A stretch of 53,412 nt of DNA from an uncultured Clostridia bacterium (GCA_944384905.1 CALWVE010000020.1:1-53412), one strand, 5' to 3'; shown: positions 35,165-44,486, counted from the first letter of the stretch. Numbers and translations: made by a program. The notes: a model not told the origin generated them from the sequence alone.

Positions 35165-35237
35165 AAGTCAAATTAAAACATTTTACGCAGGATCATTTAT
35201 TTTCTTCAAAGAAAAAATCCGGCAAACGGCAGCCGTG

Positions 35238-35266
35238 GTATATTCTTCATTTGTTTACAGATACTA
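35238..35266 (+). promoter_or_regulatory. Possible forespore sigma-G promoter for spoVT
   Basis: GTATA (35238-35242), 17-base gap, GATACTA (35260-35266), close to the sigma-G pattern (GHATR, CATWMTA). It fits spoVT regulation in Bacillus but is a weak match on its own. Confidence 0.45.
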
Positions 35267-35286
35267 CTGGTACAAAATCTGTAAAC
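35253..35286. repeat. Perfect 10-bp inverted repeat at the spoVT promoter
   Basis: Arms GTTTACAGAT (35253-35262) and ATCTGTAAAC (35277-35286) with a 14-base centre, overlapping the possible -10 box. It may be an operator, perhaps for SpoVT itself, or an RNA hairpin in the leader. Confidence 0.7.
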
Positions 35287-35307
35287 TGCAATGGAGGATA
35301 CCAATAT

Positions 35308-35853
35308 ATGAAAGCAACCGGAATTGTCCGCCGTATCGATGATCTTGGGCGCGTGGTGATCCCGAAGGAGATTCGCCGGACGTTGAAAATACGGGAAGGA
35401 GACCCGCTGGAAATTTTTACAGACCGTGAGGGCAGCGTGGTGTTTCGCAAATATTCGCCGATCGGCGAGATCGCCGATTACGCAGACCAATACACGGAAG
35501 TCCTTTTTAAAATGACGGGCATGCCGTGTCTGATCTGCGACAGCGACCGGATTGTGGCGGCCTCCGGCATTGCACGCAAAGAAGCCGTTGGAAAGCCGCT
35601 TTCCGCGCGCCTGGAAGAGCTGATCCGCAGCCGCGACAGCTATGTGTGCCGCATGTCGGACCCGGCTCCGGTTTACCCCGGGGAAGATAAGGGCCGACCG
35701 GTTTGGGTGATGTACCCGATTCTGTCTACCGGCGATGTAATGGGCGCCGTGGTTTTGCTGGGAGAAGAGGCGAATCTTGGCACGCCGCCGGACGATGTGG
35801 TTAAATTGGCGCAAATGGCTTCGCTGTTTTTGGGTCGTCAGATCGAATCCTGA
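35308..35853 (+). CDS. spoVT: Stage V sporulation protein T (AbrB-family regulator)
   Basis: A 181-residue forespore transcription regulator. The N-terminal 50 residues form an AbrB swapped-hairpin DNA-binding domain (MKATGIVRRIDDLGRVVIPKE). The C-terminal about 125 residues form a GAF-like domain. Length and layout match SpoVT rather than AbrB. ATG 35308 follows TGGAGGATACCAATAT. It is separate from the cobalamin operon upstream and from rimP downstream, each of which has its own promoter. Confidence 0.93.
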   Translation: MKATGIVRRIDDLGRVVIPKEIRRTLKIREGDPLEIFTDREGSVVFRKYSPIGEIADYADQYTEVLFKMTGMPCLICDSDRIVAASGIARKEAVGKPLSARLEELIRSRDSYVCRMSDPAPVYPGEDKGRPVWVMYPILSTGDVMGAVVLLGEEANLGTPPDDVVKLAQMASLFLGRQIES

Positions 35854-35907
35854 CGGCCCACAGGTGGGAATGTCCAATATCGGCTGTGGAAAAGTTGTGG
35901 AAAACAC

Positions 35908-35936
35908 TTGCATTTTCCCGTCGGTTGTGCTAAACT
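35908..35936 (+). promoter_or_regulatory. Promoter of the rimP-nusA-infB operon
   Basis: TTGCAT (35908-35913), 17-base spacer, TAAACT (35931-35936), about 75 bases before rimP. Confidence 0.7.
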
Positions 35937-35965
35937 GTACTACAGTAAGAATACGATGAGAATGG

Positions 35966-35987
35966 AAGAGTGGGGCGACCCGCTCTT
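35966..35987 (+). promoter_or_regulatory. GNRA-capped hairpin in the rimP leader
   Basis: A 9-bp stem (AAGAGTGGG with CCCGCTCTT, one G-U pair) is closed by the tetraloop GCGA and followed by TTGTTTGT. It may act as an attenuator or leader structure; NusA itself could influence it. Confidence 0.55.
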
Positions 35988-36013
35988 TTGTTTGTATAAG
36001 AGGTGATTTTCAG

Positions 36014-36523
36014 ATGACGCAGTCCGGCAAAGGAAAACGCAAAGGCGGCAACGTGGTGGAAGCGGTTCGGACAATTGCCAAACCGATTGCCGAGTCCCTG
36101 GGGCTGGAGCTTTGGGACGTCCGCTATGTCAAGGAAGGCGCAGACTGGTTTTTGCGCATCTTTATCGATAAGCCCGAAGGAATCGGTATCGATGACTGCA
36201 CGGCGATGAGCCGCGCGGTAGACGGCCCGCTCGACGAACTCGATCCCATTCAGCAGGCGTACTGCCTGGAGGTTTGTTCGCCCGGCATCAATCGTCAGCT
36301 GGTTCGCCCCGAACATTTCGAGGCGTTTTTGGGCGCTCCGGTACGGGTAAAGCTGATCCGCCCGCTGGAAGACGGCACCAAAATTCTTTCCGGCACACTC
36401 GACGCGTATACCCCCGAAGGGGCGGTCGTTTTGCTTATGGATGAAGAAACGTCCTGCACAATCGAAAAGAAAGAGATTGTTTCCGTCTGTGTGGCGGATG
36501 ACGACGATCTCTTCGATGAATAA
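36014..36523 (+). CDS. rimP: Ribosome maturation factor RimP
   Basis: Cytosolic 30S assembly factor, 169 residues: an N-terminal alpha/beta domain (LWDVRYVKEGADWFLRIFIDKPEGIGIDDC) and a C-terminal SH3-like barrel. ATG 36014 follows AGAGGTGATTTTCAG. It is the first gene of the conserved rimP-nusA-rnpM-ylxQ-infB-rbfA block. Confidence 0.95.
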   Translation: MTQSGKGKRKGGNVVEAVRTIAKPIAESLGLELWDVRYVKEGADWFLRIFIDKPEGIGIDDCTAMSRAVDGPLDELDPIQQAYCLEVCSPGINRQLVRPEHFEAFLGAPVRVKLIRPLEDGTKILSGTLDAYTPEGAVVLLMDEETSCTIEKKEIVSVCVADDDDLFDE

Positions 36524-36569
36524 ATTTGCGCGCTGCGCGAACCGATGAATTTTTTGAATAGGGTGAAAC

Positions 36570-37664
36570 ATGGTGAGAGGTACAAAGAAATCGGCAAAAG
36601 ATAACGCTGTCTCCATGAACGGAGAAATTTTCGAGGCACTGCGCCTGCTCGAAAAGGAAAAGGGCATTTCCGTTGAATTTATGCTCGATAAAATTAAGAA
36701 GGCCATCGTAACGGCCTGCAAAAACAACTATGGCAACGAAGACGTGCTGGTAGATATCGACGAAAGCAAGAATACGTTTGATGTTTATCTGCGCAAGGAA
36801 GTTGTAGAAGAAGTTTTCGATCCGGGCTGCGAAATCCTGGTTGACAAAGCGCGCGAATATCCGGGCGATCATGAAATCGGCTCGTTTGTTAACGTCCGCC
36901 TGGATACCAAGCAGTTCGGCCGCATTGCCGCCCAGACGGCGCGCAACATCATCCGCCAGGGTATCCGCGACGGTGAACGCGGACAGATGATGCAGGAATT
37001 CCAGAGCCGCCATAACGAACTGGTGAGTGCTTTGGTAGAACGCATCGATCCGCGCACGGGCGCTGCTTCCCTGCGCATCGGCAAAGCCGAGGCTGTGCTG
37101 CCCAAGAGCGAGCAGGCTCCCGATGAAATGCTCAAAGAGGGCGATTACGTAAAAGTTTATGTGGTGGATGTAAAGGAAACCGAAAAGGGCCCGCGTGCCA
37201 TGATTTCCCGCACCCATCCCGATCTGGTGAAGCGCCTGTTTGAAAGCGAAGTTCCCGAAATTTACGACGGCACCGTGGAAATCAAATCCGTTTCCCGTGA
37301 GGCCGGTTCCCGCACCAAGATGGCTGTGCTCAGCCATAACCCGGATGTAGATGCCGTAGGCGCCTGCATCGGTGCGCGCGGCGCCCGCGTTACCACGATT
37401 GTCAACGAACTGGGCGGCGAAAAAATCGATATCGTGGAATACAGCGAAGATCCGCAGAAGTTTGTTGCCAGCGCGCTGTCTCCGGCTACGGTTCTGAGCG
37501 TAGAGATTCTGGATGAATCCGCTCATTCCTGCCGTGTAACGGTTCCGGATAATCAATTGTCTTTGGCGATCGGCAACAAGGGCCAGAATGCCCGTCTGGC
37601 CGCCAAGCTCACCGGCTGGAAAATCGATATCAAACCCGAAAGCGGTTTTTACGGCGAAGAATAA
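36570..37664 (+). CDS. nusA: Transcription termination/antitermination protein NusA
   Basis: RNA polymerase-binding factor controlling pausing, termination and antitermination. The 364-residue protein has the N-terminal domain, an S1 domain (about 150-215) and two KH domains (IGARGARVTTIVNELGGEKIDIV and IGNKGQNARLAAKLTGWKIDI), without the C-terminal acidic repeats of E. coli NusA, as usual in Firmicutes. ATG 36570 adds 15 residues before the common MNGEIFEAL start (ATG 36615), which lacks a ribosome site. Confidence 0.95.
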   Translation: MVRGTKKSAKDNAVSMNGEIFEALRLLEKEKGISVEFMLDKIKKAIVTACKNNYGNEDVLVDIDESKNTFDVYLRKEVVEEVFDPGCEILVDKAREYPGDHEIGSFVNVRLDTKQFGRIAAQTARNIIRQGIRDGERGQMMQEFQSRHNELVSALVERIDPRTGAASLRIGKAEAVLPKSEQAPDEMLKEGDYVKVYVVDVKETEKGPRAMISRTHPDLVKRLFESEVPEIYDGTVEIKSVSREAGSRTKMAVLSHNPDVDAVGACIGARGARVTTIVNELGGEKIDIVEYSEDPQKFVASALSPATVLSVEILDESAHSCRVTVPDNQLSLAIGNKGQNARLAAKLTGWKIDIKPESGFYGEE

Positions 37665-37681
37665 GGCGAAGTTTTGCCGGT

Positions 37682-37710
37682 TGCAATTGCTGCCGGCAAG
37701 CGGTACAATG
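37682..37710 (+). promoter_or_regulatory. Possible internal promoter before rnpM
   Basis: TTGCAA (37682-37687), 17-base spacer, TACAAT (37705-37710) in the 77-base nusA-rnpM gap. It overlaps a GCCGG...CCGGC hairpin (37677-37698). Confidence 0.5.
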
Positions 37711-37741
37711 ATGTACGGTTTAAGAAGAAAGGGGCGATCGT

Positions 37742-38038
37742 ATGAAACAAAAACGCGTTCCGCTGCGCATGTGTGTGGGCTGCGGAGAAATGAAACCCAA
37801 AAAGGAATTGGTGCGTATTGTGAAAGCGCCTGATGCTACAGACGAAAACGGTGCGCAGATCCCGGGGGCCATTTCGCTGGATACCACGGGACGCAAACCC
37901 GGACGCGGCGCTTACATTTGCCACAATCCGTCCTGCTTGCAGGCTGCCGCAAAAGCCCGCAGGCTGGAGCGTGCGTTTTCCTGCCGGATCGATCCGGCCG
38001 TATACGAAGCCCTTGAAGAGGAGATGAGCCGTACATGA
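37742..38038 (+). CDS. rnpM: RNase P modulator RnpM (YlxR)
   Basis: A 98-residue YlxR-family protein, recently linked to RNase P modulation in Bacillus. It shows MCVGCGEMKPKKELVRIV, the GRKPGRGAYICHNPSCLQAA signature and a basic surface. ATG 37742 follows AAAGGGGCGATCGT. It overlaps ylxQ by four bases. Confidence 0.92.
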   Translation: MKQKRVPLRMCVGCGEMKPKKELVRIVKAPDATDENGAQIPGAISLDTTGRKPGRGAYICHNPSCLQAAAKARRLERAFSCRIDPAVYEALEEEMSRT

Positions 38039-38370
38039 ACCAGGCTCTGCTTTCTCTGCTGGGTATGGCCCGCCGGGCGGGTCGCCTGGCCCCCGGAAGC
38101 AGCGCTGTGCTGCAAAGCATTCGGGATCGAAAAGCCCGGCTGGTTCTGATTGCTTCCGATATTTCGCCCAAAACCATGGCCAATACACGATTTGCCGCCG
38201 AAAAACAGGGAATACCCGTGTGTGTATTGCCCTGTACGCTGGAAGAACTGAGTTTTTCCATCGGCATCCGCGCCGGCCTGGTTGCGCTGGAGGACGAGGG
38301 CTTTGCCCGTGCCGTTCTCAAAAAGATCCCTTCTAACGCCGAAAACACAAAGGAGGAACCGTCCCTATGA
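38035..38370 (+). CDS. ylxQ: L7Ae-family ribosomal/RNA-binding protein YlxQ
   Basis: A 111-residue L7Ae/L30e/S12e-type protein that binds kink-turn RNA. Visible features are [32 protein letters not shown] and a hydrophobic C-terminal sheet. It overlaps rnpM upstream and infB downstream by four bases each. Confidence 0.9.
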   Translation: MNQALLSLLGMARRAGRLAPGSSAVLQSIRDRKARLVLIASDISPKTMANTRFAAEKQGIPVCVLPCTLEELSFSIGIRAGLVALEDEGFARAVLKKIPSNAENTKEEPSL

Positions 38371-40802
38371 TGATGAAATATAAGGTCAGCGAGGTTGCCA
38401 AAGACCTCAATGTATCCAATAAAGAAGTGCTCGATATCCTGAAGGATTACGGAGAGCCCAAGAAGTCCGTGACCGCGCTGGTTGAGGATGAACTGGATAT
38501 CGTGTTTGAAACGTTTACCCAGAAACGCAATATGGAAAATCTGGATGCTTATTTTGCTTCGGCCGATCAGCCTGCTGCAGACGAGCAGCTCGCTGAGGCG
38601 CCCAAAGCGGAAGAAAAGTCCGCTCCTGCCAAGCAGTCCCGTGCGCAGGGCAACGGCCGTGCATCCGGCAACACTAAAAACGAACGCGCAAACGGCAACC
38701 GCCGCGAGCGCAGCCAGAATACACAGAATGCTCCCCGTCAGAACGATCGCCAGCCGCAGCAGAACGCGGCCGAACCGGTTCAGCAGGCCAAGCAGCCCGA
38801 GCAGAACAACGAACCGGTTATCCGTCAGCGCGTCAACCGTGTGGTGGATACCCGTTCTTCCAACGTGAATATCGATCGTTTCAACGAGAAATACGATAAC
38901 CTGGCCACCGAAAAGGTGGGCCGCACGGATAACACCGTGAGCAAGCAGAAGCTCAACCAGAAGAGCCGCCAGAACCGCGGCAAGCCGAAGAACGCCAAGC
39001 GTGAAACGGAAGCCGAGCGTCTGCGCCGTATCGCCATGGAACGCAAGGCGAAGCCGCTCAACATCACGGTTCCGGATGAAATCACCGTGGGCGAATTTGC
39101 TTCCCGCTTGAAGGCCACCGCCGCCGAAGTTATCAAAAAGCTGATGATGCTGGGCGTGTTCGCAACGGTAAACGATACGATCGATTTCGATACCGCCGTG
39201 CTGGTTGCCGATGAATTCAACGCCAGAGTAGAAAAAGAAGTTGTCGTCACGATCGAAGAACGCATCATCGACGACAGCGAAGACGACGACGCCAACCTGG
39301 TGCCTCGTGCGCCCGTTGTGGTGGTTATGGGTCACGTTGACCACGGTAAGACCTCGCTGCTCGACGCCATCCGTCATGCCAACGTAACGGCAGGCGAAGC
39401 CGGCGGTATTACGCAGCATATCGGTGCATACCGCGTGAATATCGGCGACCGTGAAATCACGTTCCTCGATACCCCCGGCCACGCAGCATTTACGACGATG
39501 CGTGCCCGCGGCGCGATGGTAACGGATATCGCCGTACTGGTTGTGGCTGCCGACGACGGTATTATGCCGCAGACGATCGAAGCCATTCACCACGCCAAGG
39601 CCGCCAACGTTTCGATTATCGTAGCGGTCAACAAAATGGATAAACCCAGCGCCAATCCCGACCGTGTGCTTCAGCAGCTCACCGAGCACGAGCTGGTTCC
39701 CGAAGATTGGGGCGGCGATGTGCCGGTTGTGCGTGTTTCCGCGCTGACGCATCAGGGTATCGACGACCTGCTGGAAATGATCACGCTGGTTGCCGATATG
39801 AAGGAACTTAAAGCTAACCCCGACCGCGCCGCCAAGGGTACGGTTATCGAAGCCCGTCTGGATAAGGGCCGCGGCCCGATTGCCACCATGCTGGTACAGA
39901 ACGGTACGCTGCATGTGGGCGATATCGTTGTAGCCGGTACAACGGTTGGCCGTATCCGCGCCATGATGAACGATCGCGGCGAACGTGTACAGGAAGCCGG
40001 TCCGTCTATCCCGGTTGAGGTTACCGGTCTGAATGATGTGCCCACCGGCGGCGACGTGTTCAACGCCGTTTCCGATGAACGTTTGGCCCGTGAACTGGTT
40101 GAACAGCGCATCAACGAACAGAAAGAAGCCATCTTCAACGCCCGCACCAAGGTTACGCTGGATAACCTGTTTGACCAGATGCAGCAGGGCGATATGAAGG
40201 AACTCAAGATCATTGTCAAAGCCGACGTACAGGGTTCTGTGGAAGCCGTTCGTCAGTCGCTTGAGAAACTCAGCAACGAAGAAGTACGCGTCAACGTTAT
40301 CCACGGTGCGGTAGGCGCCGTAAGCGAAAGCGACGTTATGCTGGCCGCGGCGTCGAATGCCATTATTGTTGGCTTTAACGTGCGTCCCGATCCGGTTGCC
40401 GAAGAAAACGCCAAGCGCGACGGCGTAGATATGCGTATGTACCGCATCATCTACGATTGTATTGAAGAAATCGAATCGGCCATGAAGGGTATGCTGGCGC
40501 CGAAATACCGCGAAGTTGCCCTGGGCAAGGCCGAATGCCGCGAAGTTTACAAGATCTCCAGCGTGGGTATCGTTATCGGCGGCCATGTGACGAGCGGTAA
40601 GATCACCCGCAATGCACAGGTTCGTGTGGTTCGCGACGGTATTATCGTTGCCGATGATAAGATTGCTTCTCTGCGCCGCTTCAAAGACGATGTGAAAGAA
40701 GTTGCCGACGGTTTCGACTGCGGCATTACGCTCGAGAAATTCTCCGATGTTAAGATCGGTGATATCATCGAAGCTTATATGATGGAAGAATACAGAGACT
40801 GA
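38367..40802 (+). CDS. infB: Translation initiation factor IF-2
   Basis: GTPase that brings initiator tRNA to the 30S subunit. The 811-residue protein has an IF2-N domain ([23 protein letters not shown]), a long Asn/Gln/Arg-rich low-complexity linker (about 60-210), a second IF2-N part, and the G domain with [12 protein letters not shown] (about 322-333), DTPGH and NKMD. Three start ATGs stand in tandem (38367, 38370, 38373) after AAGGAGG. The opposite strand is open across the gene (see rejected items). Confidence 0.97.
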   Translation: MMMKYKVSEVAKDLNVSNKEVLDILKDYGEPKKSVTALVEDELDIVFETFTQKRNMENLDAYFASADQPAADEQLAEAPKAEEKSAPAKQSRAQGNGRASGNTKNERANGNRRERSQNTQNAPRQNDRQPQQNAAEPVQQAKQPEQNNEPVIRQRVNRVVDTRSSNVNIDRFNEKYDNLATEKVGRTDNTVSKQKLNQKSRQNRGKPKNAKRETEAERLRRIAMERKAKPLNITVPDEITVGEFASRLKATAAEVIKKLMMLGVFATVNDTIDFDTAVLVADEFNARVEKEVVVTIEERIIDDSEDDDANLVPRAPVVVVMGHVDHGKTSLLDAIRHANVTAGEAGGITQHIGAYRVNIGDREITFLDTPGHAAFTTMRARGAMVTDIAVLVVAADDGIMPQTIEAIHHAKAANVSIIVAVNKMDKPSANPDRVLQQLTEHELVPEDWGGDVPVVRVSALTHQGIDDLLEMITLVADMKELKANPDRAAKGTVIEARLDKGRGPIATMLVQNGTLHVGDIVVAGTTVGRIRAMMNDRGERVQEAGPSIPVEVTGLNDVPTGGDVFNAVSDERLARELVEQRINEQKEAIFNARTKVTLDNLFDQMQQGDMKELKIIVKADVQGSVEAVRQSLEKLSNEEVRVNVIHGAVGAVSESDVMLAAASNAIIVGFNVRPDPVAEENAKRDGVDMRMYRIIYDCIEEIESAMKGMLAPKYREVALGKAECREVYKISSVGIVIGGHVTSGKITRNAQVRVVRDGIIVADDKIASLRRFKDDVKEVADGFDCGITLEKFSDVKIGDIIEAYMMEEYRD

Positions 40803-40815
40803 TGTTTTTAGGAGG

Positions 40816-40850
40816 GGTGCTGCGGCGCAAGAGGTGCTGCAGCACCTTTT
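40816..40850 (+). terminator. Attenuator-like hairpin between infB and rbfA
   Basis: GGTGCTGC occurs twice (40816-40823 and 40833-40840), and both copies can pair with GCAGCACC (40839-40846), which is followed by TTTT. The inner pairing is a 16-base perfect palindrome (40832-40847). It is likely a partial terminator. Confidence 0.55.
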
Positions 40851-40872
40851 CGGAACAGGAAAGGAAAGAAAG

Positions 40873-41298
40873 ATGCCGAGCCATAAACTGCAAAGAAATA
40901 CGGAAGATATCAAGCGCGAGCTGACGGCTGTTCTGCGCGAGCTGAAAGATCCGCGCGTGAGTGGTGGGCTGATCAGCATCGTCCGTGTGGAAGTCACCAA
41001 CGATATGTCTTACTGCACGGTCTATGTCAGCGCAATGGAAGGACTGGAACGCGCCAAGACGGCCGTAAAGGGTCTGGAATCCGCCGCAGGCTATATCCGC
41101 CGCGAACTGGGCGCACGTCTGCACCTGCGCCATGTGCCGCAGCTGTTGTTTAAGGCGAGCGACCTGATCGAATACAGCGCGCATATGTCCCGCGTGATGC
41201 GCGATATCAGCGAAGAACTGCGCGAAAAAGAAGAATTGGAAGCCGCCCGCGCCGCCGAAGAAGGACAGGGGGAAGACGATGGAAGCGACACTCTGTGA
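40873..41298 (+). CDS. rbfA: Ribosome-binding factor A
   Basis: A 141-residue KH-fold protein needed for 30S maturation (16S 5' end). It shows LKDPRVSGGLISIVRVEVTNDMS and a GARLHLRHVPQLLFKASD core, with an acidic C-terminal tail. ATG 40873 follows AAGGAAAGAAAG; an in-frame upstream ATG (40834) lies inside the attenuator and has no ribosome site. It overlaps nrnA by 20 bases. Confidence 0.94.
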   Translation: MPSHKLQRNTEDIKRELTAVLRELKDPRVSGGLISIVRVEVTNDMSYCTVYVSAMEGLERAKTAVKGLESAAGYIRRELGARLHLRHVPQLLFKASDLIEYSAHMSRVMRDISEELREKEELEAARAAEEGQGEDDGSDTL

Positions 41299-42238
41299 GC
41301 TGGCCGGCCGTTTAAACGATTGGGACCGGATTCTGGTGCTCAGCCACCGTTCTCCCGACGGCGATACGCTGGGCTGTGCTTCCGCGCTGTGCCGCGCGCT
41401 GATCGGGCTTGGAAAGCAGGTTCATTTTGCCTGCGCCGATCCCGTTACGCCGCGCTATGCGTTTTTGTTTGAGGGGCTGACGTTCCCGGATTTTGAGCCG
41501 GAACACGTGGTGACGGTCGATGTGGCCGCGCCCGATCTGCTGGGTACACTCAAGGAAACCTGGTATCCGCGGGTGGAAATGTGTATCGATCACCACGCCA
41601 CCAATTCCATGGAAGCGCCCCTGCGCTATGTGGATAGCCATGCCGCCGCGGCGTGTGAAATCATCTACAGCCTGCTTTGCGAAATGAAAGCTCAGATCAC
41701 GCCCGAAATCGCGGACTGCCTGTACGCCGGTGTTTCCAGCGACACGGGTTGCTTTAAATATCAGAATGTAACCCCGCAGACGTATCGAATCGCCGCCAAT
41801 CTTGTGGAATTGGGCGCACACGGCGCGGAAATCAACCGCCGCTTTTTCGATACCAAAACCCGCGCGCGCGTGGAGATGGAAAAGCGCGTGTACGATACCC
41901 TGCACGATTATTTCGGCGGAAAATGCGCCTGCGTTTCGATCACCGACCAGATGAAGGCGGAAGCCGGAGCCGGAGAAGACGACGCCGACGGGTTGGCTTC
42001 TCTGCCGCGCCAGATTGAAGGCGTGCTGGTGGGCGTCACGCTGGTTGAAAAAGCAGGCGAAGGCTATAAAATTTCGCTTCGCGCCATTCCGCCGGTGAAT
42101 GCCGCGGAGATTGCCGCCGTTTTTGGCGGCGGCGGACATGCCGGTGCGGCCGGGTGCAAAATCAATGCAAGCCTTGAGCAGGCCGAGGAACAGATCGTCG
42201 CCGCGGTCGGCCGCTGGCTGGAGGAGCACGGGCTGTGA
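41279..42238 (+). CDS. nrnA: DHH-family phosphoesterase, oligoribonuclease NrnA-like
   Basis: A 319-residue DHH/DHHA1 hydrolase. Related proteins degrade nanoRNA, pAp and pApA. Motifs are LSHRSPDGDTLG, the DHH triad in CIDHHATNS, SSDTGCFKYQN and the C-terminal GGGGHAGAAGCKI substrate loop. ATG 41279 follows AGGGGGAAGACG. The stop overlaps the GTG start of truB. Position between rbfA and truB is conserved in Firmicutes. Confidence 0.92.
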   Translation: MEATLCELAGRLNDWDRILVLSHRSPDGDTLGCASALCRALIGLGKQVHFACADPVTPRYAFLFEGLTFPDFEPEHVVTVDVAAPDLLGTLKETWYPRVEMCIDHHATNSMEAPLRYVDSHAAAACEIIYSLLCEMKAQITPEIADCLYAGVSSDTGCFKYQNVTPQTYRIAANLVELGAHGAEINRRFFDTKTRARVEMEKRVYDTLHDYFGGKCACVSITDQMKAEAGAGEDDADGLASLPRQIEGVLVGVTLVEKAGEGYKISLRAIPPVNAAEIAAVFGGGGHAGAAGCKINASLEQAEEQIVAAVGRWLEEHGL

Positions 42239-43155
42239 ACGGTGTGATTATTTTGGATAAGCCCGCTTCGTTTACGTCGTTCGACGCCGTGGCGGTGACG
42301 CGCGGCTTGTGTCACGAGCGCAAAATCGGCCATACGGGGACGCTTGACCCGATGGCAACGGGCGTGCTTCCGCTGATGCTGGGGCAGGCGACGGGCGCCA
42401 TCGCTTTGCTGGAAGATACCGGCAAAGAATACGAGGCCGGCTTCGCGTTGGGCGCGGCCACCGATACGCAGGATAATACCGGTACGGTTACGGAATCGGG
42501 CGGACGTTTGGTAAGCCGCGAAGAACTGGAAGCGGTGCTGCCCGCGTTTCGCGGCGAAATTTTGCAGGTTCCGCCGATGTATTCCGCCGTATCCGTCAAC
42601 GGACAGCGGCTGTATAAGCTGGCGCGTCAGGGAATGGAAATCGAGCGTCCGGCGCGGCCGATTACAATCGATAAGCTGGAACTCGTTTCGTTTGATGAAG
42701 CAGCACAGCAGGGCGTTTTGCGGATTGCCTGTTCCAAGGGCACCTATATCCGCACGCTGATCGACGATCTGGCGCGCGCGGCCCAAACGCTGGGCTGTAT
42801 GACGGCGCTTCGGCGCACACGAGCCTGCGGATTCGGGCAGGAAGAAGCCACCCCGCTGGAGCAGCTGCGGGAGCTGGCGGCGTCCGGCGAAATTGCCTCG
42901 GTGGTTCGCCCGGTGGAAGATTTGTTCCGGCATTGCCGCCGGGTCAATGTGACACAGCCGCAGGTGCATCGCTTTATCAACGGCAATCCGCTGGCGACTG
43001 CCCGCCTTTCTTTGGACGGATGGACGGCCGGGGAGCGGATTCGCGTCTATTCTCCGGACGGCGTTTTTCTGGGTATCGGGGAAACGGACGCCGCTTTGGA
43101 AAACCTGGTGTTTAAAAAGCTGTTCTGCCGCAGGGAAGAGATAGAAAACAAGTAG
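42235..43155 (+). CDS. truB: tRNA pseudouridine-55 synthase
   Basis: Makes pseudouridine 55 in the T-loop of tRNAs. The 306-residue protein begins MNGVIILDKPASFTSFDAV, has the catalytic Asp38 in GHTGTLDPMATGVLP, YEAGFALGAATDTQD and the CSKGTYIRTLIDDLA motif. Start GTG 42235 (GTGA overlap with nrnA), GAGGAG upstream. Confidence 0.95.
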   Translation: MNGVIILDKPASFTSFDAVAVTRGLCHERKIGHTGTLDPMATGVLPLMLGQATGAIALLEDTGKEYEAGFALGAATDTQDNTGTVTESGGRLVSREELEAVLPAFRGEILQVPPMYSAVSVNGQRLYKLARQGMEIERPARPITIDKLELVSFDEAAQQGVLRIACSKGTYIRTLIDDLARAAQTLGCMTALRRTRACGFGQEEATPLEQLRELAASGEIASVVRPVEDLFRHCRRVNVTQPQVHRFINGNPLATARLSLDGWTAGERIRVYSPDGVFLGIGETDAALENLVFKKLFCRREEIENK

Positions 43156-43166
43156 AGGATGGTTTC

Positions 43167-44096
43167 ATGCAGATTGTCCATCATTTTTTGAATAAATTGC
43201 AGCGCTATCCGCAGCCGGTCGCTGTGGCGCTGGGCACGTTTGACGGCGTGCATCCGGGGCACGCGCGCGTTTTGCAGCAGGTGCAGGATGCGCCGGGCAT
43301 GATTCCCGCCGTGTTTACGTTCCGCGATATTCCCGCCGCAACCATGGGACGGCACGCGCCCCGGTTGGTTACGCTGGAAGAAAAAGGCCGCCTGCTGGAA
43401 GAACAGGGCATTCAGACGCTGTTTCTGGTTGATTTTGATGAGATTCGCTCCATGCCGCCCGAACAGTTTGTCGATGAAGTTGTGCTGGAAAAGATGCACG
43501 CTCAAAAGGTGGTGTGCGGCTTCAATTTCCGTTTTGGCCGGGACGGCTCGGGCGATACGCAGATGCTAAAGTCCCGCTGCGCCGCGGCCGGCGTTCCCGT
43601 AACGGTTGTGGAACCGGTTGAAGTGGATGGAGAGCCTGTCAGTTCCACCCGCATCCGCGCGTATGTGGAAGAAGGGAAGATGGAAGAAGCGGCCCGTCTG
43701 CTGGGGCGGCGGTTTGGCTATGCTTTCGAAGTGATCCACGGCCGCCAGCTGGGACGCACCATCGGCATCCCCACGATCAACCAGCGTATGCCGGACGATT
43801 TGATCTGCCCGCCGTTTGGCGTGTATGCTTCCATCGTTTACTGCGCCGGCGCGAGCTATCTGGGCGTGACCAACATCGGGGTAAAGCCTACGGTAGGCTC
43901 TGATTTTGTGACCAGCGAAACCTGGATTCCATCCTATAGCGGGGATTTATACGGCACGTATCCGCGCGTGGAATTGCTTTCGTTTATCCGCCCGGAACGC
44001 CGGTTTGAAAACCTGCAGGCGCTGCAGCTCGAAATTCTTGCAAACGGCGAACAAGCGAGAAAAATTGCTTTACAAATGGGACTTAGCGTGTTATAA
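43167..44096 (+). CDS. ribF: Bifunctional riboflavin kinase / FAD synthetase
   Basis: Makes FMN and then FAD. The 309-residue protein has an N-terminal nucleotidyltransferase domain (ALGTFDGVHPGHARVL, CGFNFRFGRDGSGD, SSTRIRAYV) and a C-terminal flavokinase domain (LGRTIGIPTINQRM with the PTxN-like motif, GVTNIGVKPTVG). No FMN riboswitch precedes it. Its last bases overlap the rpsO promoter. Confidence 0.95.
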   Translation: MQIVHHFLNKLQRYPQPVAVALGTFDGVHPGHARVLQQVQDAPGMIPAVFTFRDIPAATMGRHAPRLVTLEEKGRLLEEQGIQTLFLVDFDEIRSMPPEQFVDEVVLEKMHAQKVVCGFNFRFGRDGSGDTQMLKSRCAAAGVPVTVVEPVEVDGEPVSSTRIRAYVEEGKMEEAARLLGRRFGYAFEVIHGRQLGRTIGIPTINQRMPDDLICPPFGVYASIVYCAGASYLGVTNIGVKPTVGSDFVTSETWIPSYSGDLYGTYPRVELLSFIRPERRFENLQALQLEILANGEQARKIALQMGLSVL

Positions 44097-44097
44097 T
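44069..44097 (+). promoter_or_regulatory. Promoter for rpsO-pnp inside the ribF 3' end
   Basis: TTTACA (44069-44074), 17-base spacer, TATAAT (44092-44097), ending one base after the ribF stop. Confidence 0.78.
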
Positions 44098-44125
44098 ATC
44101 GTTTAGTAATGCCGTTCATACGGTT

Positions 44126-44194
44126 GCGGGAGTAAGCCCGTTTTGGGAATTCACCAGCCCGCTACTGTTGAACAGGCGAAAGCGGCCAAGCCGC
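44126..44194 (+). promoter_or_regulatory. Structured rpsO leader
   Basis: The 115-base leader can form GCGGG (44126-44130) with CCCGC (44158-44162), enclosing a smaller GGGAGTAAGCCC unit, and a second hairpin GCGGC-CAA-GCCGC (44182-44194). Structured S15-binding leaders are known before rpsO in several phyla; I cannot assign this one to a named class. Confidence 0.45.
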
Positions 44195-44211
44195 AGAAAG
44201 GGTGAACAGCT

Positions 44212-44475
44212 ATGCTGAAAGAAGAAAAAACCGCAATTATCAAGGAATATGCCACACACGAAGGTGACACCGGTTCTCCGGAAGTTCAGGTTGCCGTGCT
44301 GACCAAGCGCATCAACGACCTGACCGAGCACCTCAAGGAGCACCAGAAGGATCATCACTCCCGCCGTGGTCTGCTGAAAATGGTTGGCCAGAGACGGAAC
44401 CTGCTCAACTACCTGATGAAGGTTGACATTGAGCGCTATCGTGCACTGATCGCTCGTCTGGGTATCCGTAAGTAA
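44212..44475 (+). CDS. rpsO: 30S ribosomal protein S15
   Basis: An 87-residue four-helix ribosomal protein with the 16S-binding motif [17 protein letters not shown] and [24 protein letters not shown] 44212 follows AAGGGTGAACAGCT. It is upstream of pnp, a common bacterial arrangement. Confidence 0.97.
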   Translation: MLKEEKTAIIKEYATHEGDTGSPEVQVAVLTKRINDLTEHLKEHQKDHHSRRGLLKMVGQRRNLLNYLMKVDIERYRALIARLGIRK

Positions 44476-44486
44476 TTGCATGCGAC

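Noticed and set aside
37836..41000. A very long open frame (1054 codons) on the minus strand across rnpM, ylxQ and infB
   Set aside because: It is a shadow of strongly biased codon use in infB. The translation has no recognisable domain, and the plus strand carries well-conserved genes throughout.
43100..43180. A possible FMN riboswitch before ribF
   Set aside because: Only 11 bases separate truB and ribF and none of the FMN aptamer motifs are present.
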